Origin: Viola odorata
Lineage: Eukaryota; Streptophyta; Magnoliopsida; Malpighiales; Violaceae
DNA length: 64,000 bases
Reading direction: 5' to 3'
Assembly (NCBI GenBank): GCA_963691705.1
Contig: OY829539.1
Location: 6,326,501-6,390,500, forward strand
The notes under the pieces are model-generated. The model made no database searches. It worked only from the letters and a program-made list of their open reading frames with translations, and was not told the origin of the DNA. The position numbers and the translations under genes were made by a program. The first letter of the stretch is position 1. Each line of letters begins with the position of its first letter. Positions 41,078 to 53,960 of this stretch are shown here, in pieces.

Positions 41078-44000
41078 TCAAGTTGGAGCATGGAGATCAC
41101 GAATGCCCAACTTGCGAAGAAGATATAAGAATTGCCTCTTGCCTAACGCCTTGGTAAATATGTCAGCAAGTTGCTCCGTTGTGGACACATAGTGAGGCGC
41201 TACAATCCCATCTGTGACCGCGTCACGAATAAAATGGCAATCAATCTCAATGTGCTTCGTACGCTCGTGAAGAACGGGATTTTGGGCTATGTGGAGAGCT
41301 GACTTACTATCGCAAAAGACATCCATTGCCCGCGGATGATCAACACCGAGACACTGGAGGAGAGTCTTTAACCATTTCAACTCACATGTGATGGATGCCA
41401 GGGAACGATACTCAGCTTCAGCTGAGGACCGGGAGACCGTGTCCTGCTTCTTTGTCTTCCAAGAGACGGGAGAAGTACCGAGGAAGACGATCCAGCCAGT
41501 GAGCGAACGACGAGAGAGAGGGCAGCTCGCCCAATCAGAGTCACACCAGCCTGTCAAGGATAGATCGCAAGAGGAGGAGAATAAGACACCTTGGCCTGGA
41601 CTCCCTTTTAAATACCGCACAACGCGCAACGCAGCATCCCAATGCTCTTGGCGCGGGGCGGTCATGAACTGAGCAAGAATGTGAACAGAGTATGTCAAAT
41701 CTGGTCGGGTAAAAGAGAGATAAATGAGGCGACCAACGAGACGACGGAACCGTTCCGGGTCATCAAGAACAGCACCGACGGCAAGTGCCAAAGAGTGATT
41801 TTGCTCCATTGGAAAGTCAGCCGGTTTGGCGCCGAGAAGGCCTGCTTCCGTGATAATGTCAAGTGTGTACTTCCGTTGACAGAGAAAAATCCCTGCCGGA
41901 CTGTGAGCAACCTCAATGCCCAAGAAGTATTGTAGGCGCCCCAAATCCTTCATGTGAAAACATGTGCTCAAATATGTTTTAAAAGCAGAAATAGCGGAAG
42001 AGTCATTACCAGAGATAATCAGATCATCAACGTAGACAAGGACGTTGAGGAGCACTGTGTCTTGCCGTAGAGTGAAGAGAGAGTAGTCTGAATACGACTA
42101 GAGAAAGCCATATTTCTTCAAAGAAGCCGCTAACTTGGCAAACCAACATCTCGGTGCCTGACGCAGGCCGTACAGGGACTTGGTCAGGCGACAAACCTTG
42201 TTGGGGGTGCAGATCCAAAACCAGGGGGCATTTTCATATACACTTCTTCATGCAGATCGCCGTGAAGGAAAGCGTTGTGAACATCCATCTGGTGTAACTC
42301 CCAGCGCTTAGCAGCCGCAACAGCCAGAAAAGTTCTAACCGTGACCATCTTGGCAACCGGAGCAAATGTTTCGTTGTAATCAATGCCTTCCACCTGATGG
42401 TTACCGAAGATGACCAGGCGTGCCTTAAGGCGTTCAACTGAACCATCGGCATGATATTTGATTTTATACACCCACTTGCAACCGAGTGCCTTCTTCCCAG
42501 GCGGCAACTCCTCCACCACCCATGTCTCATTGGCCTCCAATGCGTCGATTTCTTTATGCATGGCTTCGCACCAGCCTGCATCTTGCATGGCCGCACGAAA
42601 AGAGCATGGTTCAACACCAGCAATGACAGCTGCAAGAAAGGTACGATGGTGCAATGACAAGTTATCACAATTCACAAATGGTGCTATAGGATAAGGAGTA
42701 CCTGAGGAGCTGAATGGTTGCGAGGAAGGCGGGGATGGACTCATATTCCGTACAGTGTGCGTAACATAATCAGACAACCAACCTGAGAAAGGTTTCTCTC
42801 GGAAGCCGCGACCTAGTAAAGGTGCATCAGAGGACTCAGGAGCAGCCGGGCCAGCCGATGGTGAAGCCGAGAGCGCACCAGCAGGCTCCGTTGGTGGCAC
42901 TTCCTCGTCGATAGGGGGAAGGAACACAACGTCCTCCACAACCGGATCCAAAATGTCCGGGCGGTCTTCATTGACCGCGACAACATCTATGACAGAAGGC
43001 AAAGCAGTAGGTGAGGCGGTCGAATTCCCGTTGGCAAAAGGGAATTCATTTTCATGGAACACTACATCCCTGGAAATAAGAAAGTCTCCAGTGTCCATAT
43101 CATAAAACTTCCACCCTTTCTTGCCGTTAGGATACCCAACAAAGATGCAGCGCCGACTGCGAGGGGTGAATTTACCTTGTCGGGAACGTTGATCGTGAAC
43201 AAAACTCAAGCAGCCGAACACCCATAGGTCATCTAGATCAGGTAGATCCTCATGTAGCAGTTCAAATGGAGACTTATTGTCGAGGAGGGCAGAGGGAGTT
43301 CTATTGATCAAGTGTACTACAGCAAGAACACATTCCCCCCAAAAGAGAATGGGTAAATTCGCCTGAAACATCAAGGCACGACCTATATTCAAAATGTGTT
43401 GATGTTTTCTCTCAACGCGACCATTCTGTTGCGGAGTACCAACACAAGAGGTCTGAAATAAGATCCCCTGCTCATCAAAATAGTCAAGCATGCATTTGAA
43501 CTCAGTACCGTTGTCACTACGCACAGTTTTAACAGTGGTGGCAAATTGCCGTTCAATCATTGCAAAGAAAGAGCGAAAGGCTCTAGAGACTTCCGTCTTG
43601 TTTCTTAATAAATAAATCCAAACAACCCTTGAAAAGTCATCAACAATAGTCAAAAAATAAATAGCATCACAGGAAGAAGGAACTGAATGTGGTCCCCACA
43701 AATCACAGTGTATCAATTCCAATTTTCTACTAGCTCTACTGTTACTAACAGGAAAACAGCTACGCTTTTGCTTAGCTTTTGGACAAACTACGCAAGTGTC
43801 GCTGGACGGCTGAGAACTACTACTACTAGACTGTAAAGTAGGCACTAATTTGACAATCTTCTCAGAAGGATGACCAAGACGACGATGCCACAACTCAAAC
43901 TCTGTCAACCCCGGTACCGTTACTGCATGCACTGTAGGAACGCCACGGAAATAGTAGAGTCCATCCCGTCGCTCACCCGCCCCAATCAGGCTCCCCGAAC

Positions 44001-45450
44001 GATGGTCCTGTATAGCACACAAAGAAGTAGTGAATGTGATAAAACAGTTAGAATCATCAATTAGTTGTGTCACCGAAATCAAACTGCAGTTAAGTTGTGG
44101 AACAAATAAAACATTGATAAGGGTTATGCCACTTGGGAGAAGGACGGAACCCTTCAACGTGGCCACAACACATTGACCATTCGGTAACCCAACCAAGTGA
44201 GCATCCATCTGTACGACATCGACGAGACAGTCCAGGTTTCCTGTCACATGGTGAGAAGCGCCAGAATCAATAATCCAAGACAAAATAAATAGCTCACCCG
44301 TCATGCGATCCCCATCCTGACTCTTATGTTTCAGGAAGTGCAGCAGTGACTTCGCTTGGGCTTGGCTAAGATCAACAAATGGGGAATCACCCAGTTCCGT
44401 GACTGCATGGGCACGGGCTGGCGTTGCAGGAAAGGGACCAGGAGAGGCGGCATTTGTGGTGGTAGGTGTGACGGGAGTCCCACGGCTAGGTGTGACGGGA
44501 GTCCCGCGGCCAGAACCACGACCAGACCCGCTCACTTTGTTACGGTCAGCCCACCAGTCAGGGTAACCGTGTATCTTAAAACATGAGGTAGTATCATGTC
44601 CTTTCTGCTTGCAGTGAGAACAAAAGAGCTTGGACCGATCTATACGGTCTGATGGCAGCCGAGAGCGATCAGCCCTCAACGCGAATGCGTGAACTTCCTG
44701 CTCAATTACCTTCTCGCGAGCGATGTGACGAGAGTTTTCTTCCTGAACAAATGCTTGATAGGCTTCATAGAGAGGTGGCTGAGGCTTCTGGGAAAGCAGA
44801 TTGGTGCGCACTGTGGAGTAGAGATCATCATCAACTCCAATTAGAAATTGATGGAAATATGCCTCATCTTGCTCATTAGCAAGCTTCGCGGAGAGATCGC
44901 AGGTACAGAGTCCGCAAAGGCAAGTGGGTAGGGGTTTCAACCGAGTCAATTCATCCCAAAGAGCAACTAACCGATTGTAGTAGTCATCTATCGACTCGCC
45001 CTTTGATTGTTTGCACAGTGTGATGGAAGCGCGCAGCTGCTGAATCCGTGGACCGTTGACCTTCATGTACTTGCGCTCCAAAAATAGCCACAAAGGTCGA
45101 GCTTCTTCATGATACGGGATGGACGCAGCAACTCTAGCATCCATCGTTCTAGTGAGCCATGAAATAATCATGGAGTTCACGGTTTCCCAATCCGAGATCT
45201 TCATAGCATCGGTGGGCTTCTTGATTGAACCATCAATGAATCCAAATTTGCGGCGCGATTTGAGAGCTAGTGTTATTGCTCTCGACCATGCAACAAAGTT
45301 ATCGCCCTTTAGAACTGTGTTGGTGATAACGTTTCCAGGTTGATCACCCGAAGAGAGGTAGAAGGGAGATTGAGTTCTATCTTCGGGAGGTTGGGTTTGG
45401 TTTTTGTCTGCGTCGGCCATGTCGAGGTTAAAGGCGATTGTAGTAGGCAA
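41078..45450 (-). pseudogene. gag-pol polyprotein of the short-LTR copia (one frameshift, one stop)
   Basis: Start ATG at 45450 (or MADADK at 45420). Gag: [20 protein letters not shown] and zinc knuckle [14 protein letters not shown] near residue 276. Protease [13 protein letters not shown] near 392. Integrase zinc finger [13 protein letters not shown] near 522, core [24 protein letters not shown] and [14 protein letters not shown] starts [20 protein letters not shown] and is open to PPGFGSAPP (42190). A one-base change in a C run shifts the frame; [20 protein letters not shown] continues, then a TAG (probably CAG originally) before SYSDYSLFT. The rest is open: VLVYVDDLIISGN, RNase H GWCDSDWASCPLSRRSLTGW and SSAEAEYRS, ending at 41078. 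Only two lesions separate it from an intact protein. Confidence 0.92.
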
Positions 45451-45571
45451 ATCGCTGAAGCTACGTCAATCGCAGTAGGCAGATCAACGGGAAGAGGGTT
45501 GGTTTGTCGATCGCAGTAGGCGAATCAACGTGAAGAGAGTAGGTTTGCTAGGCGACTTGGCTCCGCTACCA

Positions 45572-45702
45572 TGTTAAGTTTAGGGAAATAGGTTTTCCTT
45601 CTCTTCATTAATTAGTAATACATGAGTATATATACAAGCTAACTTTGGGCCCAATGGGCCCAATATACAAGATACGAACATAAGCATATATGCGTCCTAA
45701 CA
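45572..45702 (-). repeat. 5' LTR of the short-LTR copia
   Basis: 131 bp, paired with 40941-41070. It is followed on the minus strand by the primer site TGGTAGCGGAGCC. Confidence 0.95.
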
Positions 45703-46488
45703 ATATATATTTTTAATATATGCATTCCACCGACAACCTTTTCATTTTTTTATTTTTTATTTCTTTCTTTCCTTTCGGTGCACATGGTGCACTGAAAGTG
45801 GTGTTGATTTTAACAGAGGATCACTGAATATGTGCAGGGATGGGAATTTTTTGAAAAAATAGCAAACAATTTTAAATATAATATCAGTTTTTAATTCGTA
45901 GATAATCTATAAAAATCCGTAAATAATCTATAAAAAATACAACTTTTTTTTGGTCAGAATAAAGAATACAACTGATCCAGTTATTTTATCTCCTTAAATA
46001 TTTTTAGAAACAATTATCTTCATTAACTACATTATTGTTCATTTGAATTATTTCAATAATTAATAACCCGAAAAAGGAAACTAATTTGAAATTCATTAAT
46101 TGTAGGTCATGAGCCGTTAAGATCAGACCGAACAAAAAAACTTTTGAGATGGGTTTGATTTTGTTGCTAAACGAATGAGAGGGTTATCCTCTATATGAGA
46201 ATAAAAGTGAATGGTGGGAAAAGAGAGAAAGAAGTGGAAAAAAAAGGAAATTTTAGAGTTTAATTTCCCTCCTAACTTAAAAAATATTTCCTCCCATAAG
46301 TGGGAGGAAATGAAAAGAAATGGAAAGAAATTAATTTTTTAACTCATATGTTCCTATTTTAACCTTTTAGATTCCATCTTTTTAAGGTTGATCAATTAGA
46401 TATAAAAGTAAATTCACTTATCATTTTTCCTCTCATTTTTCTCTCTTTTTAAAATGGCACCCATACAAAGGAAATAAAAAAATTATTC
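45703..46488. other. Intergenic stretch, former SABATH upstream region
   Basis: A/T-rich; begins with the second ATATA duplication. It contains a perfect 11-bp inverted repeat at 46286-46311 (ATTTCCTCCCA / TGGGAGGAAAT, loop TAAG). No gene is seen. Confidence 0.6.
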
Positions 46489-46493
46489 CCATT

Positions 46494-47360
46494 TGATACG
46501 AGCACGGCACCACCTCGCTACTTCACTAGGAGTAAAGGCATGGTGATCCAGCTACTAAAGGCCCTAAGGAATGAGGAGGCTGACTTAAAGGCCCACGAGG
46601 GGTGGGTGACGTGCCTACATGTCATCGCTCACACCGCAATGACGTCAAAGGCCGCGGCTAGCGAGGAGAGCCTTAGCGAGGAACCTCATGGGATGGTCGA
46701 CCAAGGCATGAGGAACTCCCGCGCTAACCCTAGCATCCCATGAGGACATCCGCGTCAGCCCATTCACGCCCTCGCGCACGCGCCAGCCGGCACATGCGCT
46801 CGGCCCATCCGTGCGCTTGCCCTAGCCTGTCCGTGAGCCCAAGTGCAAGGCAGCGTTTCAGCCCCTTTGTCCAAGGGTGTGAGGGTACTTTCCCTTTGTA
46901 AATAGACTTAGGTATTTAAAGAAGGAGATGGACTAATTTTAGGTTTGTCTTTGCTTTTATGATAATCTCCAACTAAGACCAAACTCTCTAGTTTAGCTAA
47001 TTAGGGTTCTTCAAACCTCTACCTTCTTCTTCTTCAAACTGAGCGGGTTGCCTAGGAATTACCCTTAGGAGGGTCGCTCTTGAAGTTGAGATCCTTGTTC
47101 GTCTTGTGGCTAGGTTGTCGAGGAATCACCCCTAGAAGGGTTAGCCGTGACTTTCAAGTTCATTACTTGTTATTTCCCGTTTCATCAATACATCTCTTTC
47201 TCCTTTTCCGTTTACCTCCATTGCTTCTACGTTACAATTACTCCTCGAACCATGAATCGCTCAATCCTTGTTCTCGTCGATCTCCTAAAAGTGAGCTAGA
47301 TCCACACTTCGGCCCTCCTCTTCGCCGTTTCGGTAAGGGTCTCTAAGGAGGCTCATATCA
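46494..47360. mobile_element. Solo LTR, 867 bp, with target duplication CCATT
   Basis: Begins TGATACGAGCACGG and ends GGCTCATATCA, so the ends form a 10-base inverted repeat with one mismatch. CCATT stands on both sides (46489-46493 and 47361-47365). It is more G/C-rich than its surroundings and contains a TATA-like GGTATTTAAAG. No internal retroelement sequence remains, so it most likely formed by recombination between LTRs. Confidence 0.8.
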
Positions 47361-47739
47361 CCATTCCTTCCCATTCCTTTCCTTCCCCTATTAAATTTCC
47401 TTTACTTTCCCTTGCTACATTAAGTTCCCATATTAAGTGTTAGTAAACAACGAAAATGGACGGTGAGAATGGAGGAGGAAGGTGGTTGGAGTATATTATA
47501 TGAATGGTTTTGCTTCTAAGAGGCTAGCCAAAAGCGTAGATCTATATTAATTCAGGTAGATCTAAACTTTGTAGTTCAAATTCATAATAGAACTAGAGAA
47601 ATGAGAGGCGTGCCATCGGGAAGCAGATACGACTTCTTCTTACAGTTAGCCTTGGGAGATTGTGATAATGGAGCTTGTTGGTGGCGTTAGACGACATGAG
47701 TGGCGTTGCAGCTATGTTGTACTGTGGCCAGTGACCTTG
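47361..47739. other. Intergenic stretch
   Basis: Pyrimidine-rich start (47361-47430), then unremarkable sequence. No feature seen. Confidence 0.5.
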
Positions 47740-48790
47740 GTGGAAGATGTTTGACTAGGCATTGGCTAGGCCTCCCTAGAAACTTGTCATTCATTGTATC
47801 TATGCCTGACAGTGCACATCTTGACCTGCTTGCCCTTATGACCAGTCATGCCCTAGACACCAGTAGTCACAATTAGTACCCTGTGAGCACATTGAGCTTC
47901 ATGCCATTTTATTCATGTGTGATTTAATGCTTGACTAGGCACTGGCTAGGTTTGCATGATATCCCTTGGTATAGGCACCATTAGAAGGGGAAAAGCAACG
48001 AAACGACGAAGAGACTTTGCAATTTTTCTTTCTTTTCTTTTCTTTTTACTTTTCCTTTCTTTCTCTATGTTTCTTTCATTTTTCATGCCCTCGACACCCA
48101 TTCCCTCCTTGTTTTCTCTTCTAACCACTTGAGCTTTTTATTTAATCCTTCCTTGGCAGGTGAGTAACACTCTTCATTATGAATGGTAAGGGCTAGACAT
48201 TGAAGAAGATAAGTGTGGGGAGAAAAACCTAGATTAAGGGCAAGATACAACAACTGCGGAAGTCAAAAATCGAGGGCAAGACAGTAACGCCAGATTACTT
48301 CCTCATCACAACAAAGCCTAAGTGTGGGGAAGTAAAGTCAAGTATCAAGCCCTTGAGGTTAGTCGCTCAAAGAAGTATTCAAAGATTGCCAGCTCCAGCT
48401 CCTTGAAATTAAAGAGTGAGCCAAGGAAGAAAGATTCGTGCCTGCCTGCTACTCAGATTGACGCGCAAACTCTGCCTTGTGTTGTGTTATTTACTTTTTT
48501 GAGTGATTAGCATAACACATATTTTGTTGCGAGGGTGAGTGCAAACACATACCCCATGTGAGGACTGCTGGTGAATAAGCTTGGTCTGGGAAAGTCTGAT
48601 TGATAGGGTCGTTATCCTATTAATCTGGTGCAGGTGCTTGTCTAGGGAAGGGTGTGTTTTGGTTGGGTGCAGCTTGTCGAATGAGTTGTCTATTCTGTGT
48701 ATTAAGGGGTTGAGGCTGTTTTGCATGCCATGAGGTGGTTTTTAATTTTGTTAATGCTCGAGGGCAAGCATTGGGCAGTGTGGGGATGTT
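47740..48790 (+). mobile_element. Athila-like 3' internal region, diverged copy of the shared module
   Basis: Carries the same landmarks as 17700-19180: GTGAGCACATTGAGCTTC, GGCACTGGCTAGGTTTGCAT, GGGAAAGTCTGATTGATAGG and GTCGTTATCCTATTAATC, then CTCGAGGGCAAGCATTGGG and a polypurine-like AGTGTGGGGATGTT directly before an LTR start. The body is non-coding. Confidence 0.6.
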
Positions 48791-49930
48791 TGATAGCTTG
48801 TGTCTTGAGCATGACTTTCTCCTTATTTTCGGCCTTTTCTTGGGCATAATTCTGTTAAATTACCTCTATTTTCATCTTTATTGCAGATCAGTGCCAAAAG
48901 GAGAAAATTAGCGAAAAGATACGTCTTTGGAAGGAATTCTTGGGATTTCAAGCTTTAAGGCATAGAAGATCAGAGTGTCGTTGTGCCCTCAACGCTAACC
49001 AGACCAGTGAGCAGTCTCTTGCCCGTGATACCTCTGCATCCGTTCTTAATCGAAAGCCAAAGAGAGGAATCTCAGAAGATTCGCACGGGATTCCATGCGT
49101 TTCTAGAAGATGTCAGGCGCTCCCAGAGATTCTAGAATATTCCTCCCTAAGGAGGAGGGGGAGGGGGGCTGATATTAAGACATCACTTTACTCTTACCTT
49201 AATTTTAGGGATTTGTGTTCTTCATTTTGAAGGGCGCCGCCGGCTGTAAAAGGAGCAAACTTTTCTCCTTTGGTTTATTGAATCCTCTATTGGCTTATTC
49301 TAAACACTTTCCTTTATCATCTCTTAATTTATTTATGTTAATTGTTATTTCCATCTACTATTCATATCTATTTATGAGTAGCTAAACTTCTTTATCTTAG
49401 TAAAGGGTGTTTCAAGGGTTGTAAGGATTAGTTAAGAGACCTAAACGTGTTTAATACATCTTTATTGCCATATTCATTTGTTTGCCGCTATCTTGTTATT
49501 TTCACTTAGAAATGTTAGAAGCTTGATCAACTACTAGTGTTTCTTTGTGATTGTTGTCATCTTAATGGTAATAACTGACGTGAGGCCATTAGGAGAAGTA
49601 GACACCTAGAGCGGAGAAGTTGTTATAGTGTGATTTCACCAATCTAGGGCAAACGACCGATTAGGGCACTGCCACGAGCTTGAAAAACTGAGGGGTATCG
49701 TGCCCTAGACATGTCTTACCTCTGCTTCATGGGCGTTTCGAGTATTGCCTCCCCGCATTCGTGCCTGAGGGGACGGTGAAACGTCAAGGCTACCTCATAT
49801 GTGGAAACAGGGGGTAGCTTCTATCTACGAAGGTAAGTAGGGGGTTTAAGTGGAAACTTGGTCCCTATAGCATGTCTATGGTATGAGGATGGAATAGCTT
49901 TTATTTGTGTATTTAGGCATCGGTAAATAT
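48791..49930 (+). repeat. Athila-like LTR, 3' end truncated
   Basis: Starts TGATAGCTTGTGTCTTGAGC. Landmarks TTATTGCAGATCAGTGCCAA, TGAGGCCATTAGGAGAAG, GCCTCCCCGCATTCGTGCCT and CTATAGCATGTCTATGG match, inverted, the solo LTR at 50850-52576. It breaks off near 49930, where minus-strand family A repeats begin. Confidence 0.7.
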
Positions 49931-49934
49931 TATT

Positions 49935-50375
49935 ACATTTGAGTGACGATCAACGTCGCCATACGACATAATTGAAAAGTGGGTGACCACGTCACCACAC
50001 GATATAACTGAAAAGTGGGCGACCACATCGCTACACGACATAGTGAAAAGTGGGCGACCACGTCACCACACGACATAACTAGAAAGCGGGCGACCACGTC
50101 GCCGCACAAAATAACTTGAAAGTGGGAAACCGCGTCGCCACACGACATAACTAAAAAGTGAGCGACCACGTTGCCACACGACATAAGTGAAAGGTGGGCG
50201 ACCACGTCGCAACACGACATAACTGGAAAGCGGGCGACCACGTCGCCGCACGAAATAAGTGAAAGTGGGTGACCAAGTCACCACACAAACTAAGTAAAAG
50301 GTGGGTGACCAAGACACCGCACGAAATAAGTGAAAAGTGGGTGACCAAGTCACCACACAAAATAAGTTGGGGACG
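49935..50375 (-). repeat. Minisatellite, about eleven units of 38-40 bp
   Basis: Unit GGGCGACCACGTCGCCACAC plus GACATAACTGAAAAGT with variants. On the minus strand it corresponds to the TTTTGTGCGGTGACTTGGTC ACCC stretch that occurs once in the plus-strand copy (19738-19765), so it was amplified here only. Confidence 0.9.
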
Positions 50376-50849
50376 AAGTGGTAATGTACCTTTATTCGGA
50401 CGTTTGGTTGGCGAATGAGGGTGTGAACCGCCATACAAAATAGATTAGGAAGTTGTAGTACTTCATTCGGATGTTTGGTTGATAACAACGTACCTTTGCT
50501 TGGATGTTGATGGCTCTAGTCGGACATCTTGTGAAAAATGCGGATCATTGCTCCGGGCTTAGTGTGACTGCTTGGATAACATGCAGAAATGTATTTGCTA
50601 TTCCGGACTTGGCACCACCGGAATTTCCATAACCTGATTGGATTTGTTGATAATGAGGGCAAGATGATACTTTTCTCATCAAAACCCATTTTTGTGAGAT
50701 TTCGCCGGAGATTCCTTCCATATTTGTATCCTACAAGTAGGAAGGAAGCAAACACGTAGTAGCATGGATGGAAAAAGAGAGCAATTGATATAGGAAAAAA
50801 AAGGAGATCAAATCATATATGTTGTATATGAAAGTATTCCCACACTACC

Positions 50850-52576
50850 TGATGCGTGCTTGTCGAGGGCACGATCAAACAAATAATAAAGACCTACTAT
50901 CAAGTGCATAATAAATTGTGCATAGTAGTAACAGGGTCGATCCACGGAGACTAGGGCAAGACTCTAACTTTCATGCATGACAAAGACAAACAGACCGAGA
51001 CAGCAACAAAAGGGGGGGGGGGGGGGGGGGGGGGGAGGGAGTTGGTTGGCTAACAAGTTAACCAAGAGAGATAAGAGCTAACAAGTTAACTAATAAAAAT
51101 AGTAATCTAGGGCACGAAAAGTAAAAAGCACTAAAAGTAAGAGTCAAGGGCAAGACATATAAACAAAATGATAAATAAAGACATGAAAGCAGATAAGAAA
51201 GATTCATAGCAAAGGTTTTTCTTGGGTTGCGTCGAGGGCATGAAAATCATCGACACAAAGATATTCTATTCCTATGTCATAGACATGCTATAGGTGCCAT
51301 GTTTCCACGTAGGCCCCCTACTTACCTTCTTAGATAAAAGCTACTCCCCGTTTCCACATATGAGGTGACCTTGACGTTTCCGCCGTCCCCCAGGCACGAA
51401 TGCGGGGAGACAATACTCAAAACGCCCATGAAGTGGAGGTAAGACATATCTAGGGTGTGGCATCTCAGTGTATCAAGCTCGCATCACATACCCTAATCGA
51501 CCGTTTACCCCGAAAGACCTCTCACGATGTCCCCACTAGGTGTCTACTAATCTTAATGGCCTCACGTCTGTTATTACCATTAAGATGACAGTAATCTAGA
51601 GGGATAGACTAGTAGGTAATTAAGCTTCCAATAAACCCCAAAAGAATTGAATTGAAAAGGAAAACCAGTAGGTAATTAACTTCCAATAGTCCTAGACGAA
51701 TTAAAATCGACAAATAACCAAATACAACATTAAGAATATATTAAACACATTTAGGCCTCTTAACTACCCATGCAACCTTCAAATAACATTTGCTAAGAAC
51801 AATAGATCTAGAAAGCAAAATAAGTAAAGAAGAGATAAAGGAGAAAACTAGTAAATATTACCGGCCGGAGCAAAGCTCTGGTTTATGTACAAGGCTGCTG
51901 GAAATGTTCTGGTCCGCCTCCTCCAAAAGAAGGATGGGAGAAAACTGAAGAGAAGCACACAAAAGATCTACAATCAATGGGTGGTAGGTTATCCTACAAA
52001 ACCTAAAAACTAAAGTCTTATATAGGCCCTCTTGCCCACAAGAAGACAAAAGTCAGCTAGGGGATTACAAAAAGACAAAATTCAGCTAAGGAGTTCAAAA
52101 ACACGGAATAAAGCTCTTTGGTCCGAAAGGGGATATTCTGGGAATATTCTAGAAGCGCACAACGTCGAGGGCAAGACGATAGACTAGCCTCGAGGGCATG
52201 ACGATAGACTAGCCTCGAGGGCATGACGACTAAAGAGAATATTCTTGGGGATTTGCGCGGAATCTTCTAGAAGACATCAGAGGTGACACGTGGGAGCACG
52301 ACAATGAGGACACGTGGAAATAACCCTTTTGGTCTGTCCAGGGCTCGATGATGGAAACCACGGCAAGGCCTCGATGGCAAAGTTGGTGTCTTGACCTTGA
52401 CGCTAGTCTTGAAGCTTGAAATCCGCAGAAATCACCCGGAAAGCATGTGTTTTCGCATATTCCTCCCTTTTGGCCTAGATCTGCAATAAAGATGGGAATG
52501 AGAGCAAATTAGCAGTATCATGCCATAAATCAAAGTGATAATGAAGGGAAAAATACGCATAAAATACACGCTATCA
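50850..52576 (-). mobile_element. Solo Athila-like LTR, 1727 bp, TSD CTACC
   Basis: The insert starts TGATGCGTGC and ends ACACGCTATCA (ends inversely related) and is flanked by CTACC at 50845-50849 and 52577-52581. Removing it restores the family A sequence CACACTACCCTAAGG seen at 19160-19172. On the minus strand it matches the LTR at 48791-49930, so it belongs to the same or a sister family. A G24 run is inside. Confidence 0.82.
51012..51035. repeat. Run of 24 G
   Basis: Uninterrupted guanines followed by AGGGAG within the solo LTR. Sequence length here may be assembly-sensitive. Confidence 0.95.
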
Positions 52577-53960
52577 CTACCCTAAGGCTTGCCCCCAAGC
52601 ATTTTATCAAGATGAAAATAGCTTCCCTATCAAGAGAAAGTTCAACAAATTTAAGCATTTCTGGAGAACATGTCATCCAATTTCTATCATATAAGCCAGC
52701 TTGATACAAGCCTAAAAAGCATCTACATCTTGCTCAGAAGATAACGACCTCAAGAACAAGACTTTCCCACAACATGTAGAGGTAAGCAATCCTCGCCGGG
52801 CATTGGTGTTTGCACTCACGCTAAAAAATAAGGCTAAGTGTTCACACTTATAAAAATGCAACAAACATAGCACATAAATCAAATTTGCAATGTCAATCCG
52901 AGTGAAAGATGCACATGCATAGGCATTCTAATAATCTAGAGGAATTGCAAGAAAAAGAAAGTGTGTAGTGTTTGAAAGAAGGAAAAGTTTGTATAGAAAT
53001 GAGGGGAAATTTAGCAAAAAGAAAAAGGATTTCATGAGCTGTACTCGACGATTTGTTGCAGCGAGGGCAAAGCGCACAAGTTCTTCAATCTTTGTTGGTG
53101 ATGCTTCTTCTTAATATCACCTTTGTTGACTCTGTACCATTTTTTGTACTTGCTTTTGCTTTTTTTTTTGTTGTCGTGTTCTTTGAACACTTTTGAATTC
53201 TCTGAATTTTTTTCTGTGTTTTTTTTTTCTTTGCTTTGTTTTTAATTTTTTTTTCGTAAGTCAAATGTAAATACATCAGTAAGCAAAGCAAGTACAGTTT
53301 TTGTCTTGGCTTTCCTCAATTCTAGTTTTAGGCGAACAACCTTCATTCCTTGTTTCCTCAGCCTTCTTCCAGCGCAGGTCATCGACAATCTTCAAGGGGT
53401 TTTCTCTCCCCTTTTGTTTTTTGCATCTCCTCTTTCATAAACCACGTTCGATGTGCACCTTACCTCCAATTAACAACCTCAATTGGGCACTGCTCACTAT
53501 ATAGGGAGCTCAAGTGGAAATAAAAGGTTTTATAAGTCGCTTATGAAAGAGGTGAATAGAAGAATGTGCAAGGATAAGTGTTGAAGGTAAAAGGTTGAGA
53601 AAATAAAAGAATGTGGAAGCAAAGAGCAAAGTCTAATGTCATTTTACTATTATCCCATGTCTAATAGTGCATGTACCTTGGATATTATGCAAATCTAACT
53701 AGCGCTTAGTTAGGCATTTGCGCTCGTGAAAGAAAAAAGGCGTGAAGGCCCGAAGTGCTCACAGGGTTGTGTAAGACTACTTACGTCTAAGGCGTGTTGC
53801 AGATATAAGAGCTAACAGATGAGATCATGCATGTCATATAATTTCAAATGAATATCCAAGTCATCCGTGATGCAGTAAAATCATGAACATACTCAATCTA
53901 GGGTAGGGAAGGTTTGAAAATTATGAGGGTAGTGTGGATTTTTATTAAGCAAAAGTAATA

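Larger units (their letters stand above)
40941..45702 (-). mobile_element. Short-LTR Ty1/copia element at the SABATH promoter
   Basis: LTRs of 130 and 131 bp (40941-41070, 45572-45702) flanked by ATATA on both sides. They differ by four substitutions and one indel. Primer site TGGTAGCGGAGC lies inside the right LTR (minus strand), and the polypurine tract GAGGGGGGG lies inside the left LTR. One gag-pol frame has a single frameshift and a single stop. The very short LTRs and single polyprotein fit the Ale/Retrofit group. The element has the same orientation as the SABATH gene, so its 3' LTR faces the gene. Confidence 0.93.

Noticed and set aside
41388..42694. Plus-strand ORFs of 68 to 97 codons within the short-LTR copia
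   Set aside because: Antisense shadows of the pol reading frame on the minus strand.
49933..50488. Cys/Trp/Arg-rich minus-strand ORFs of 95 to 141 codons
   Set aside because: Translation of the 39-bp minisatellite in several frames.
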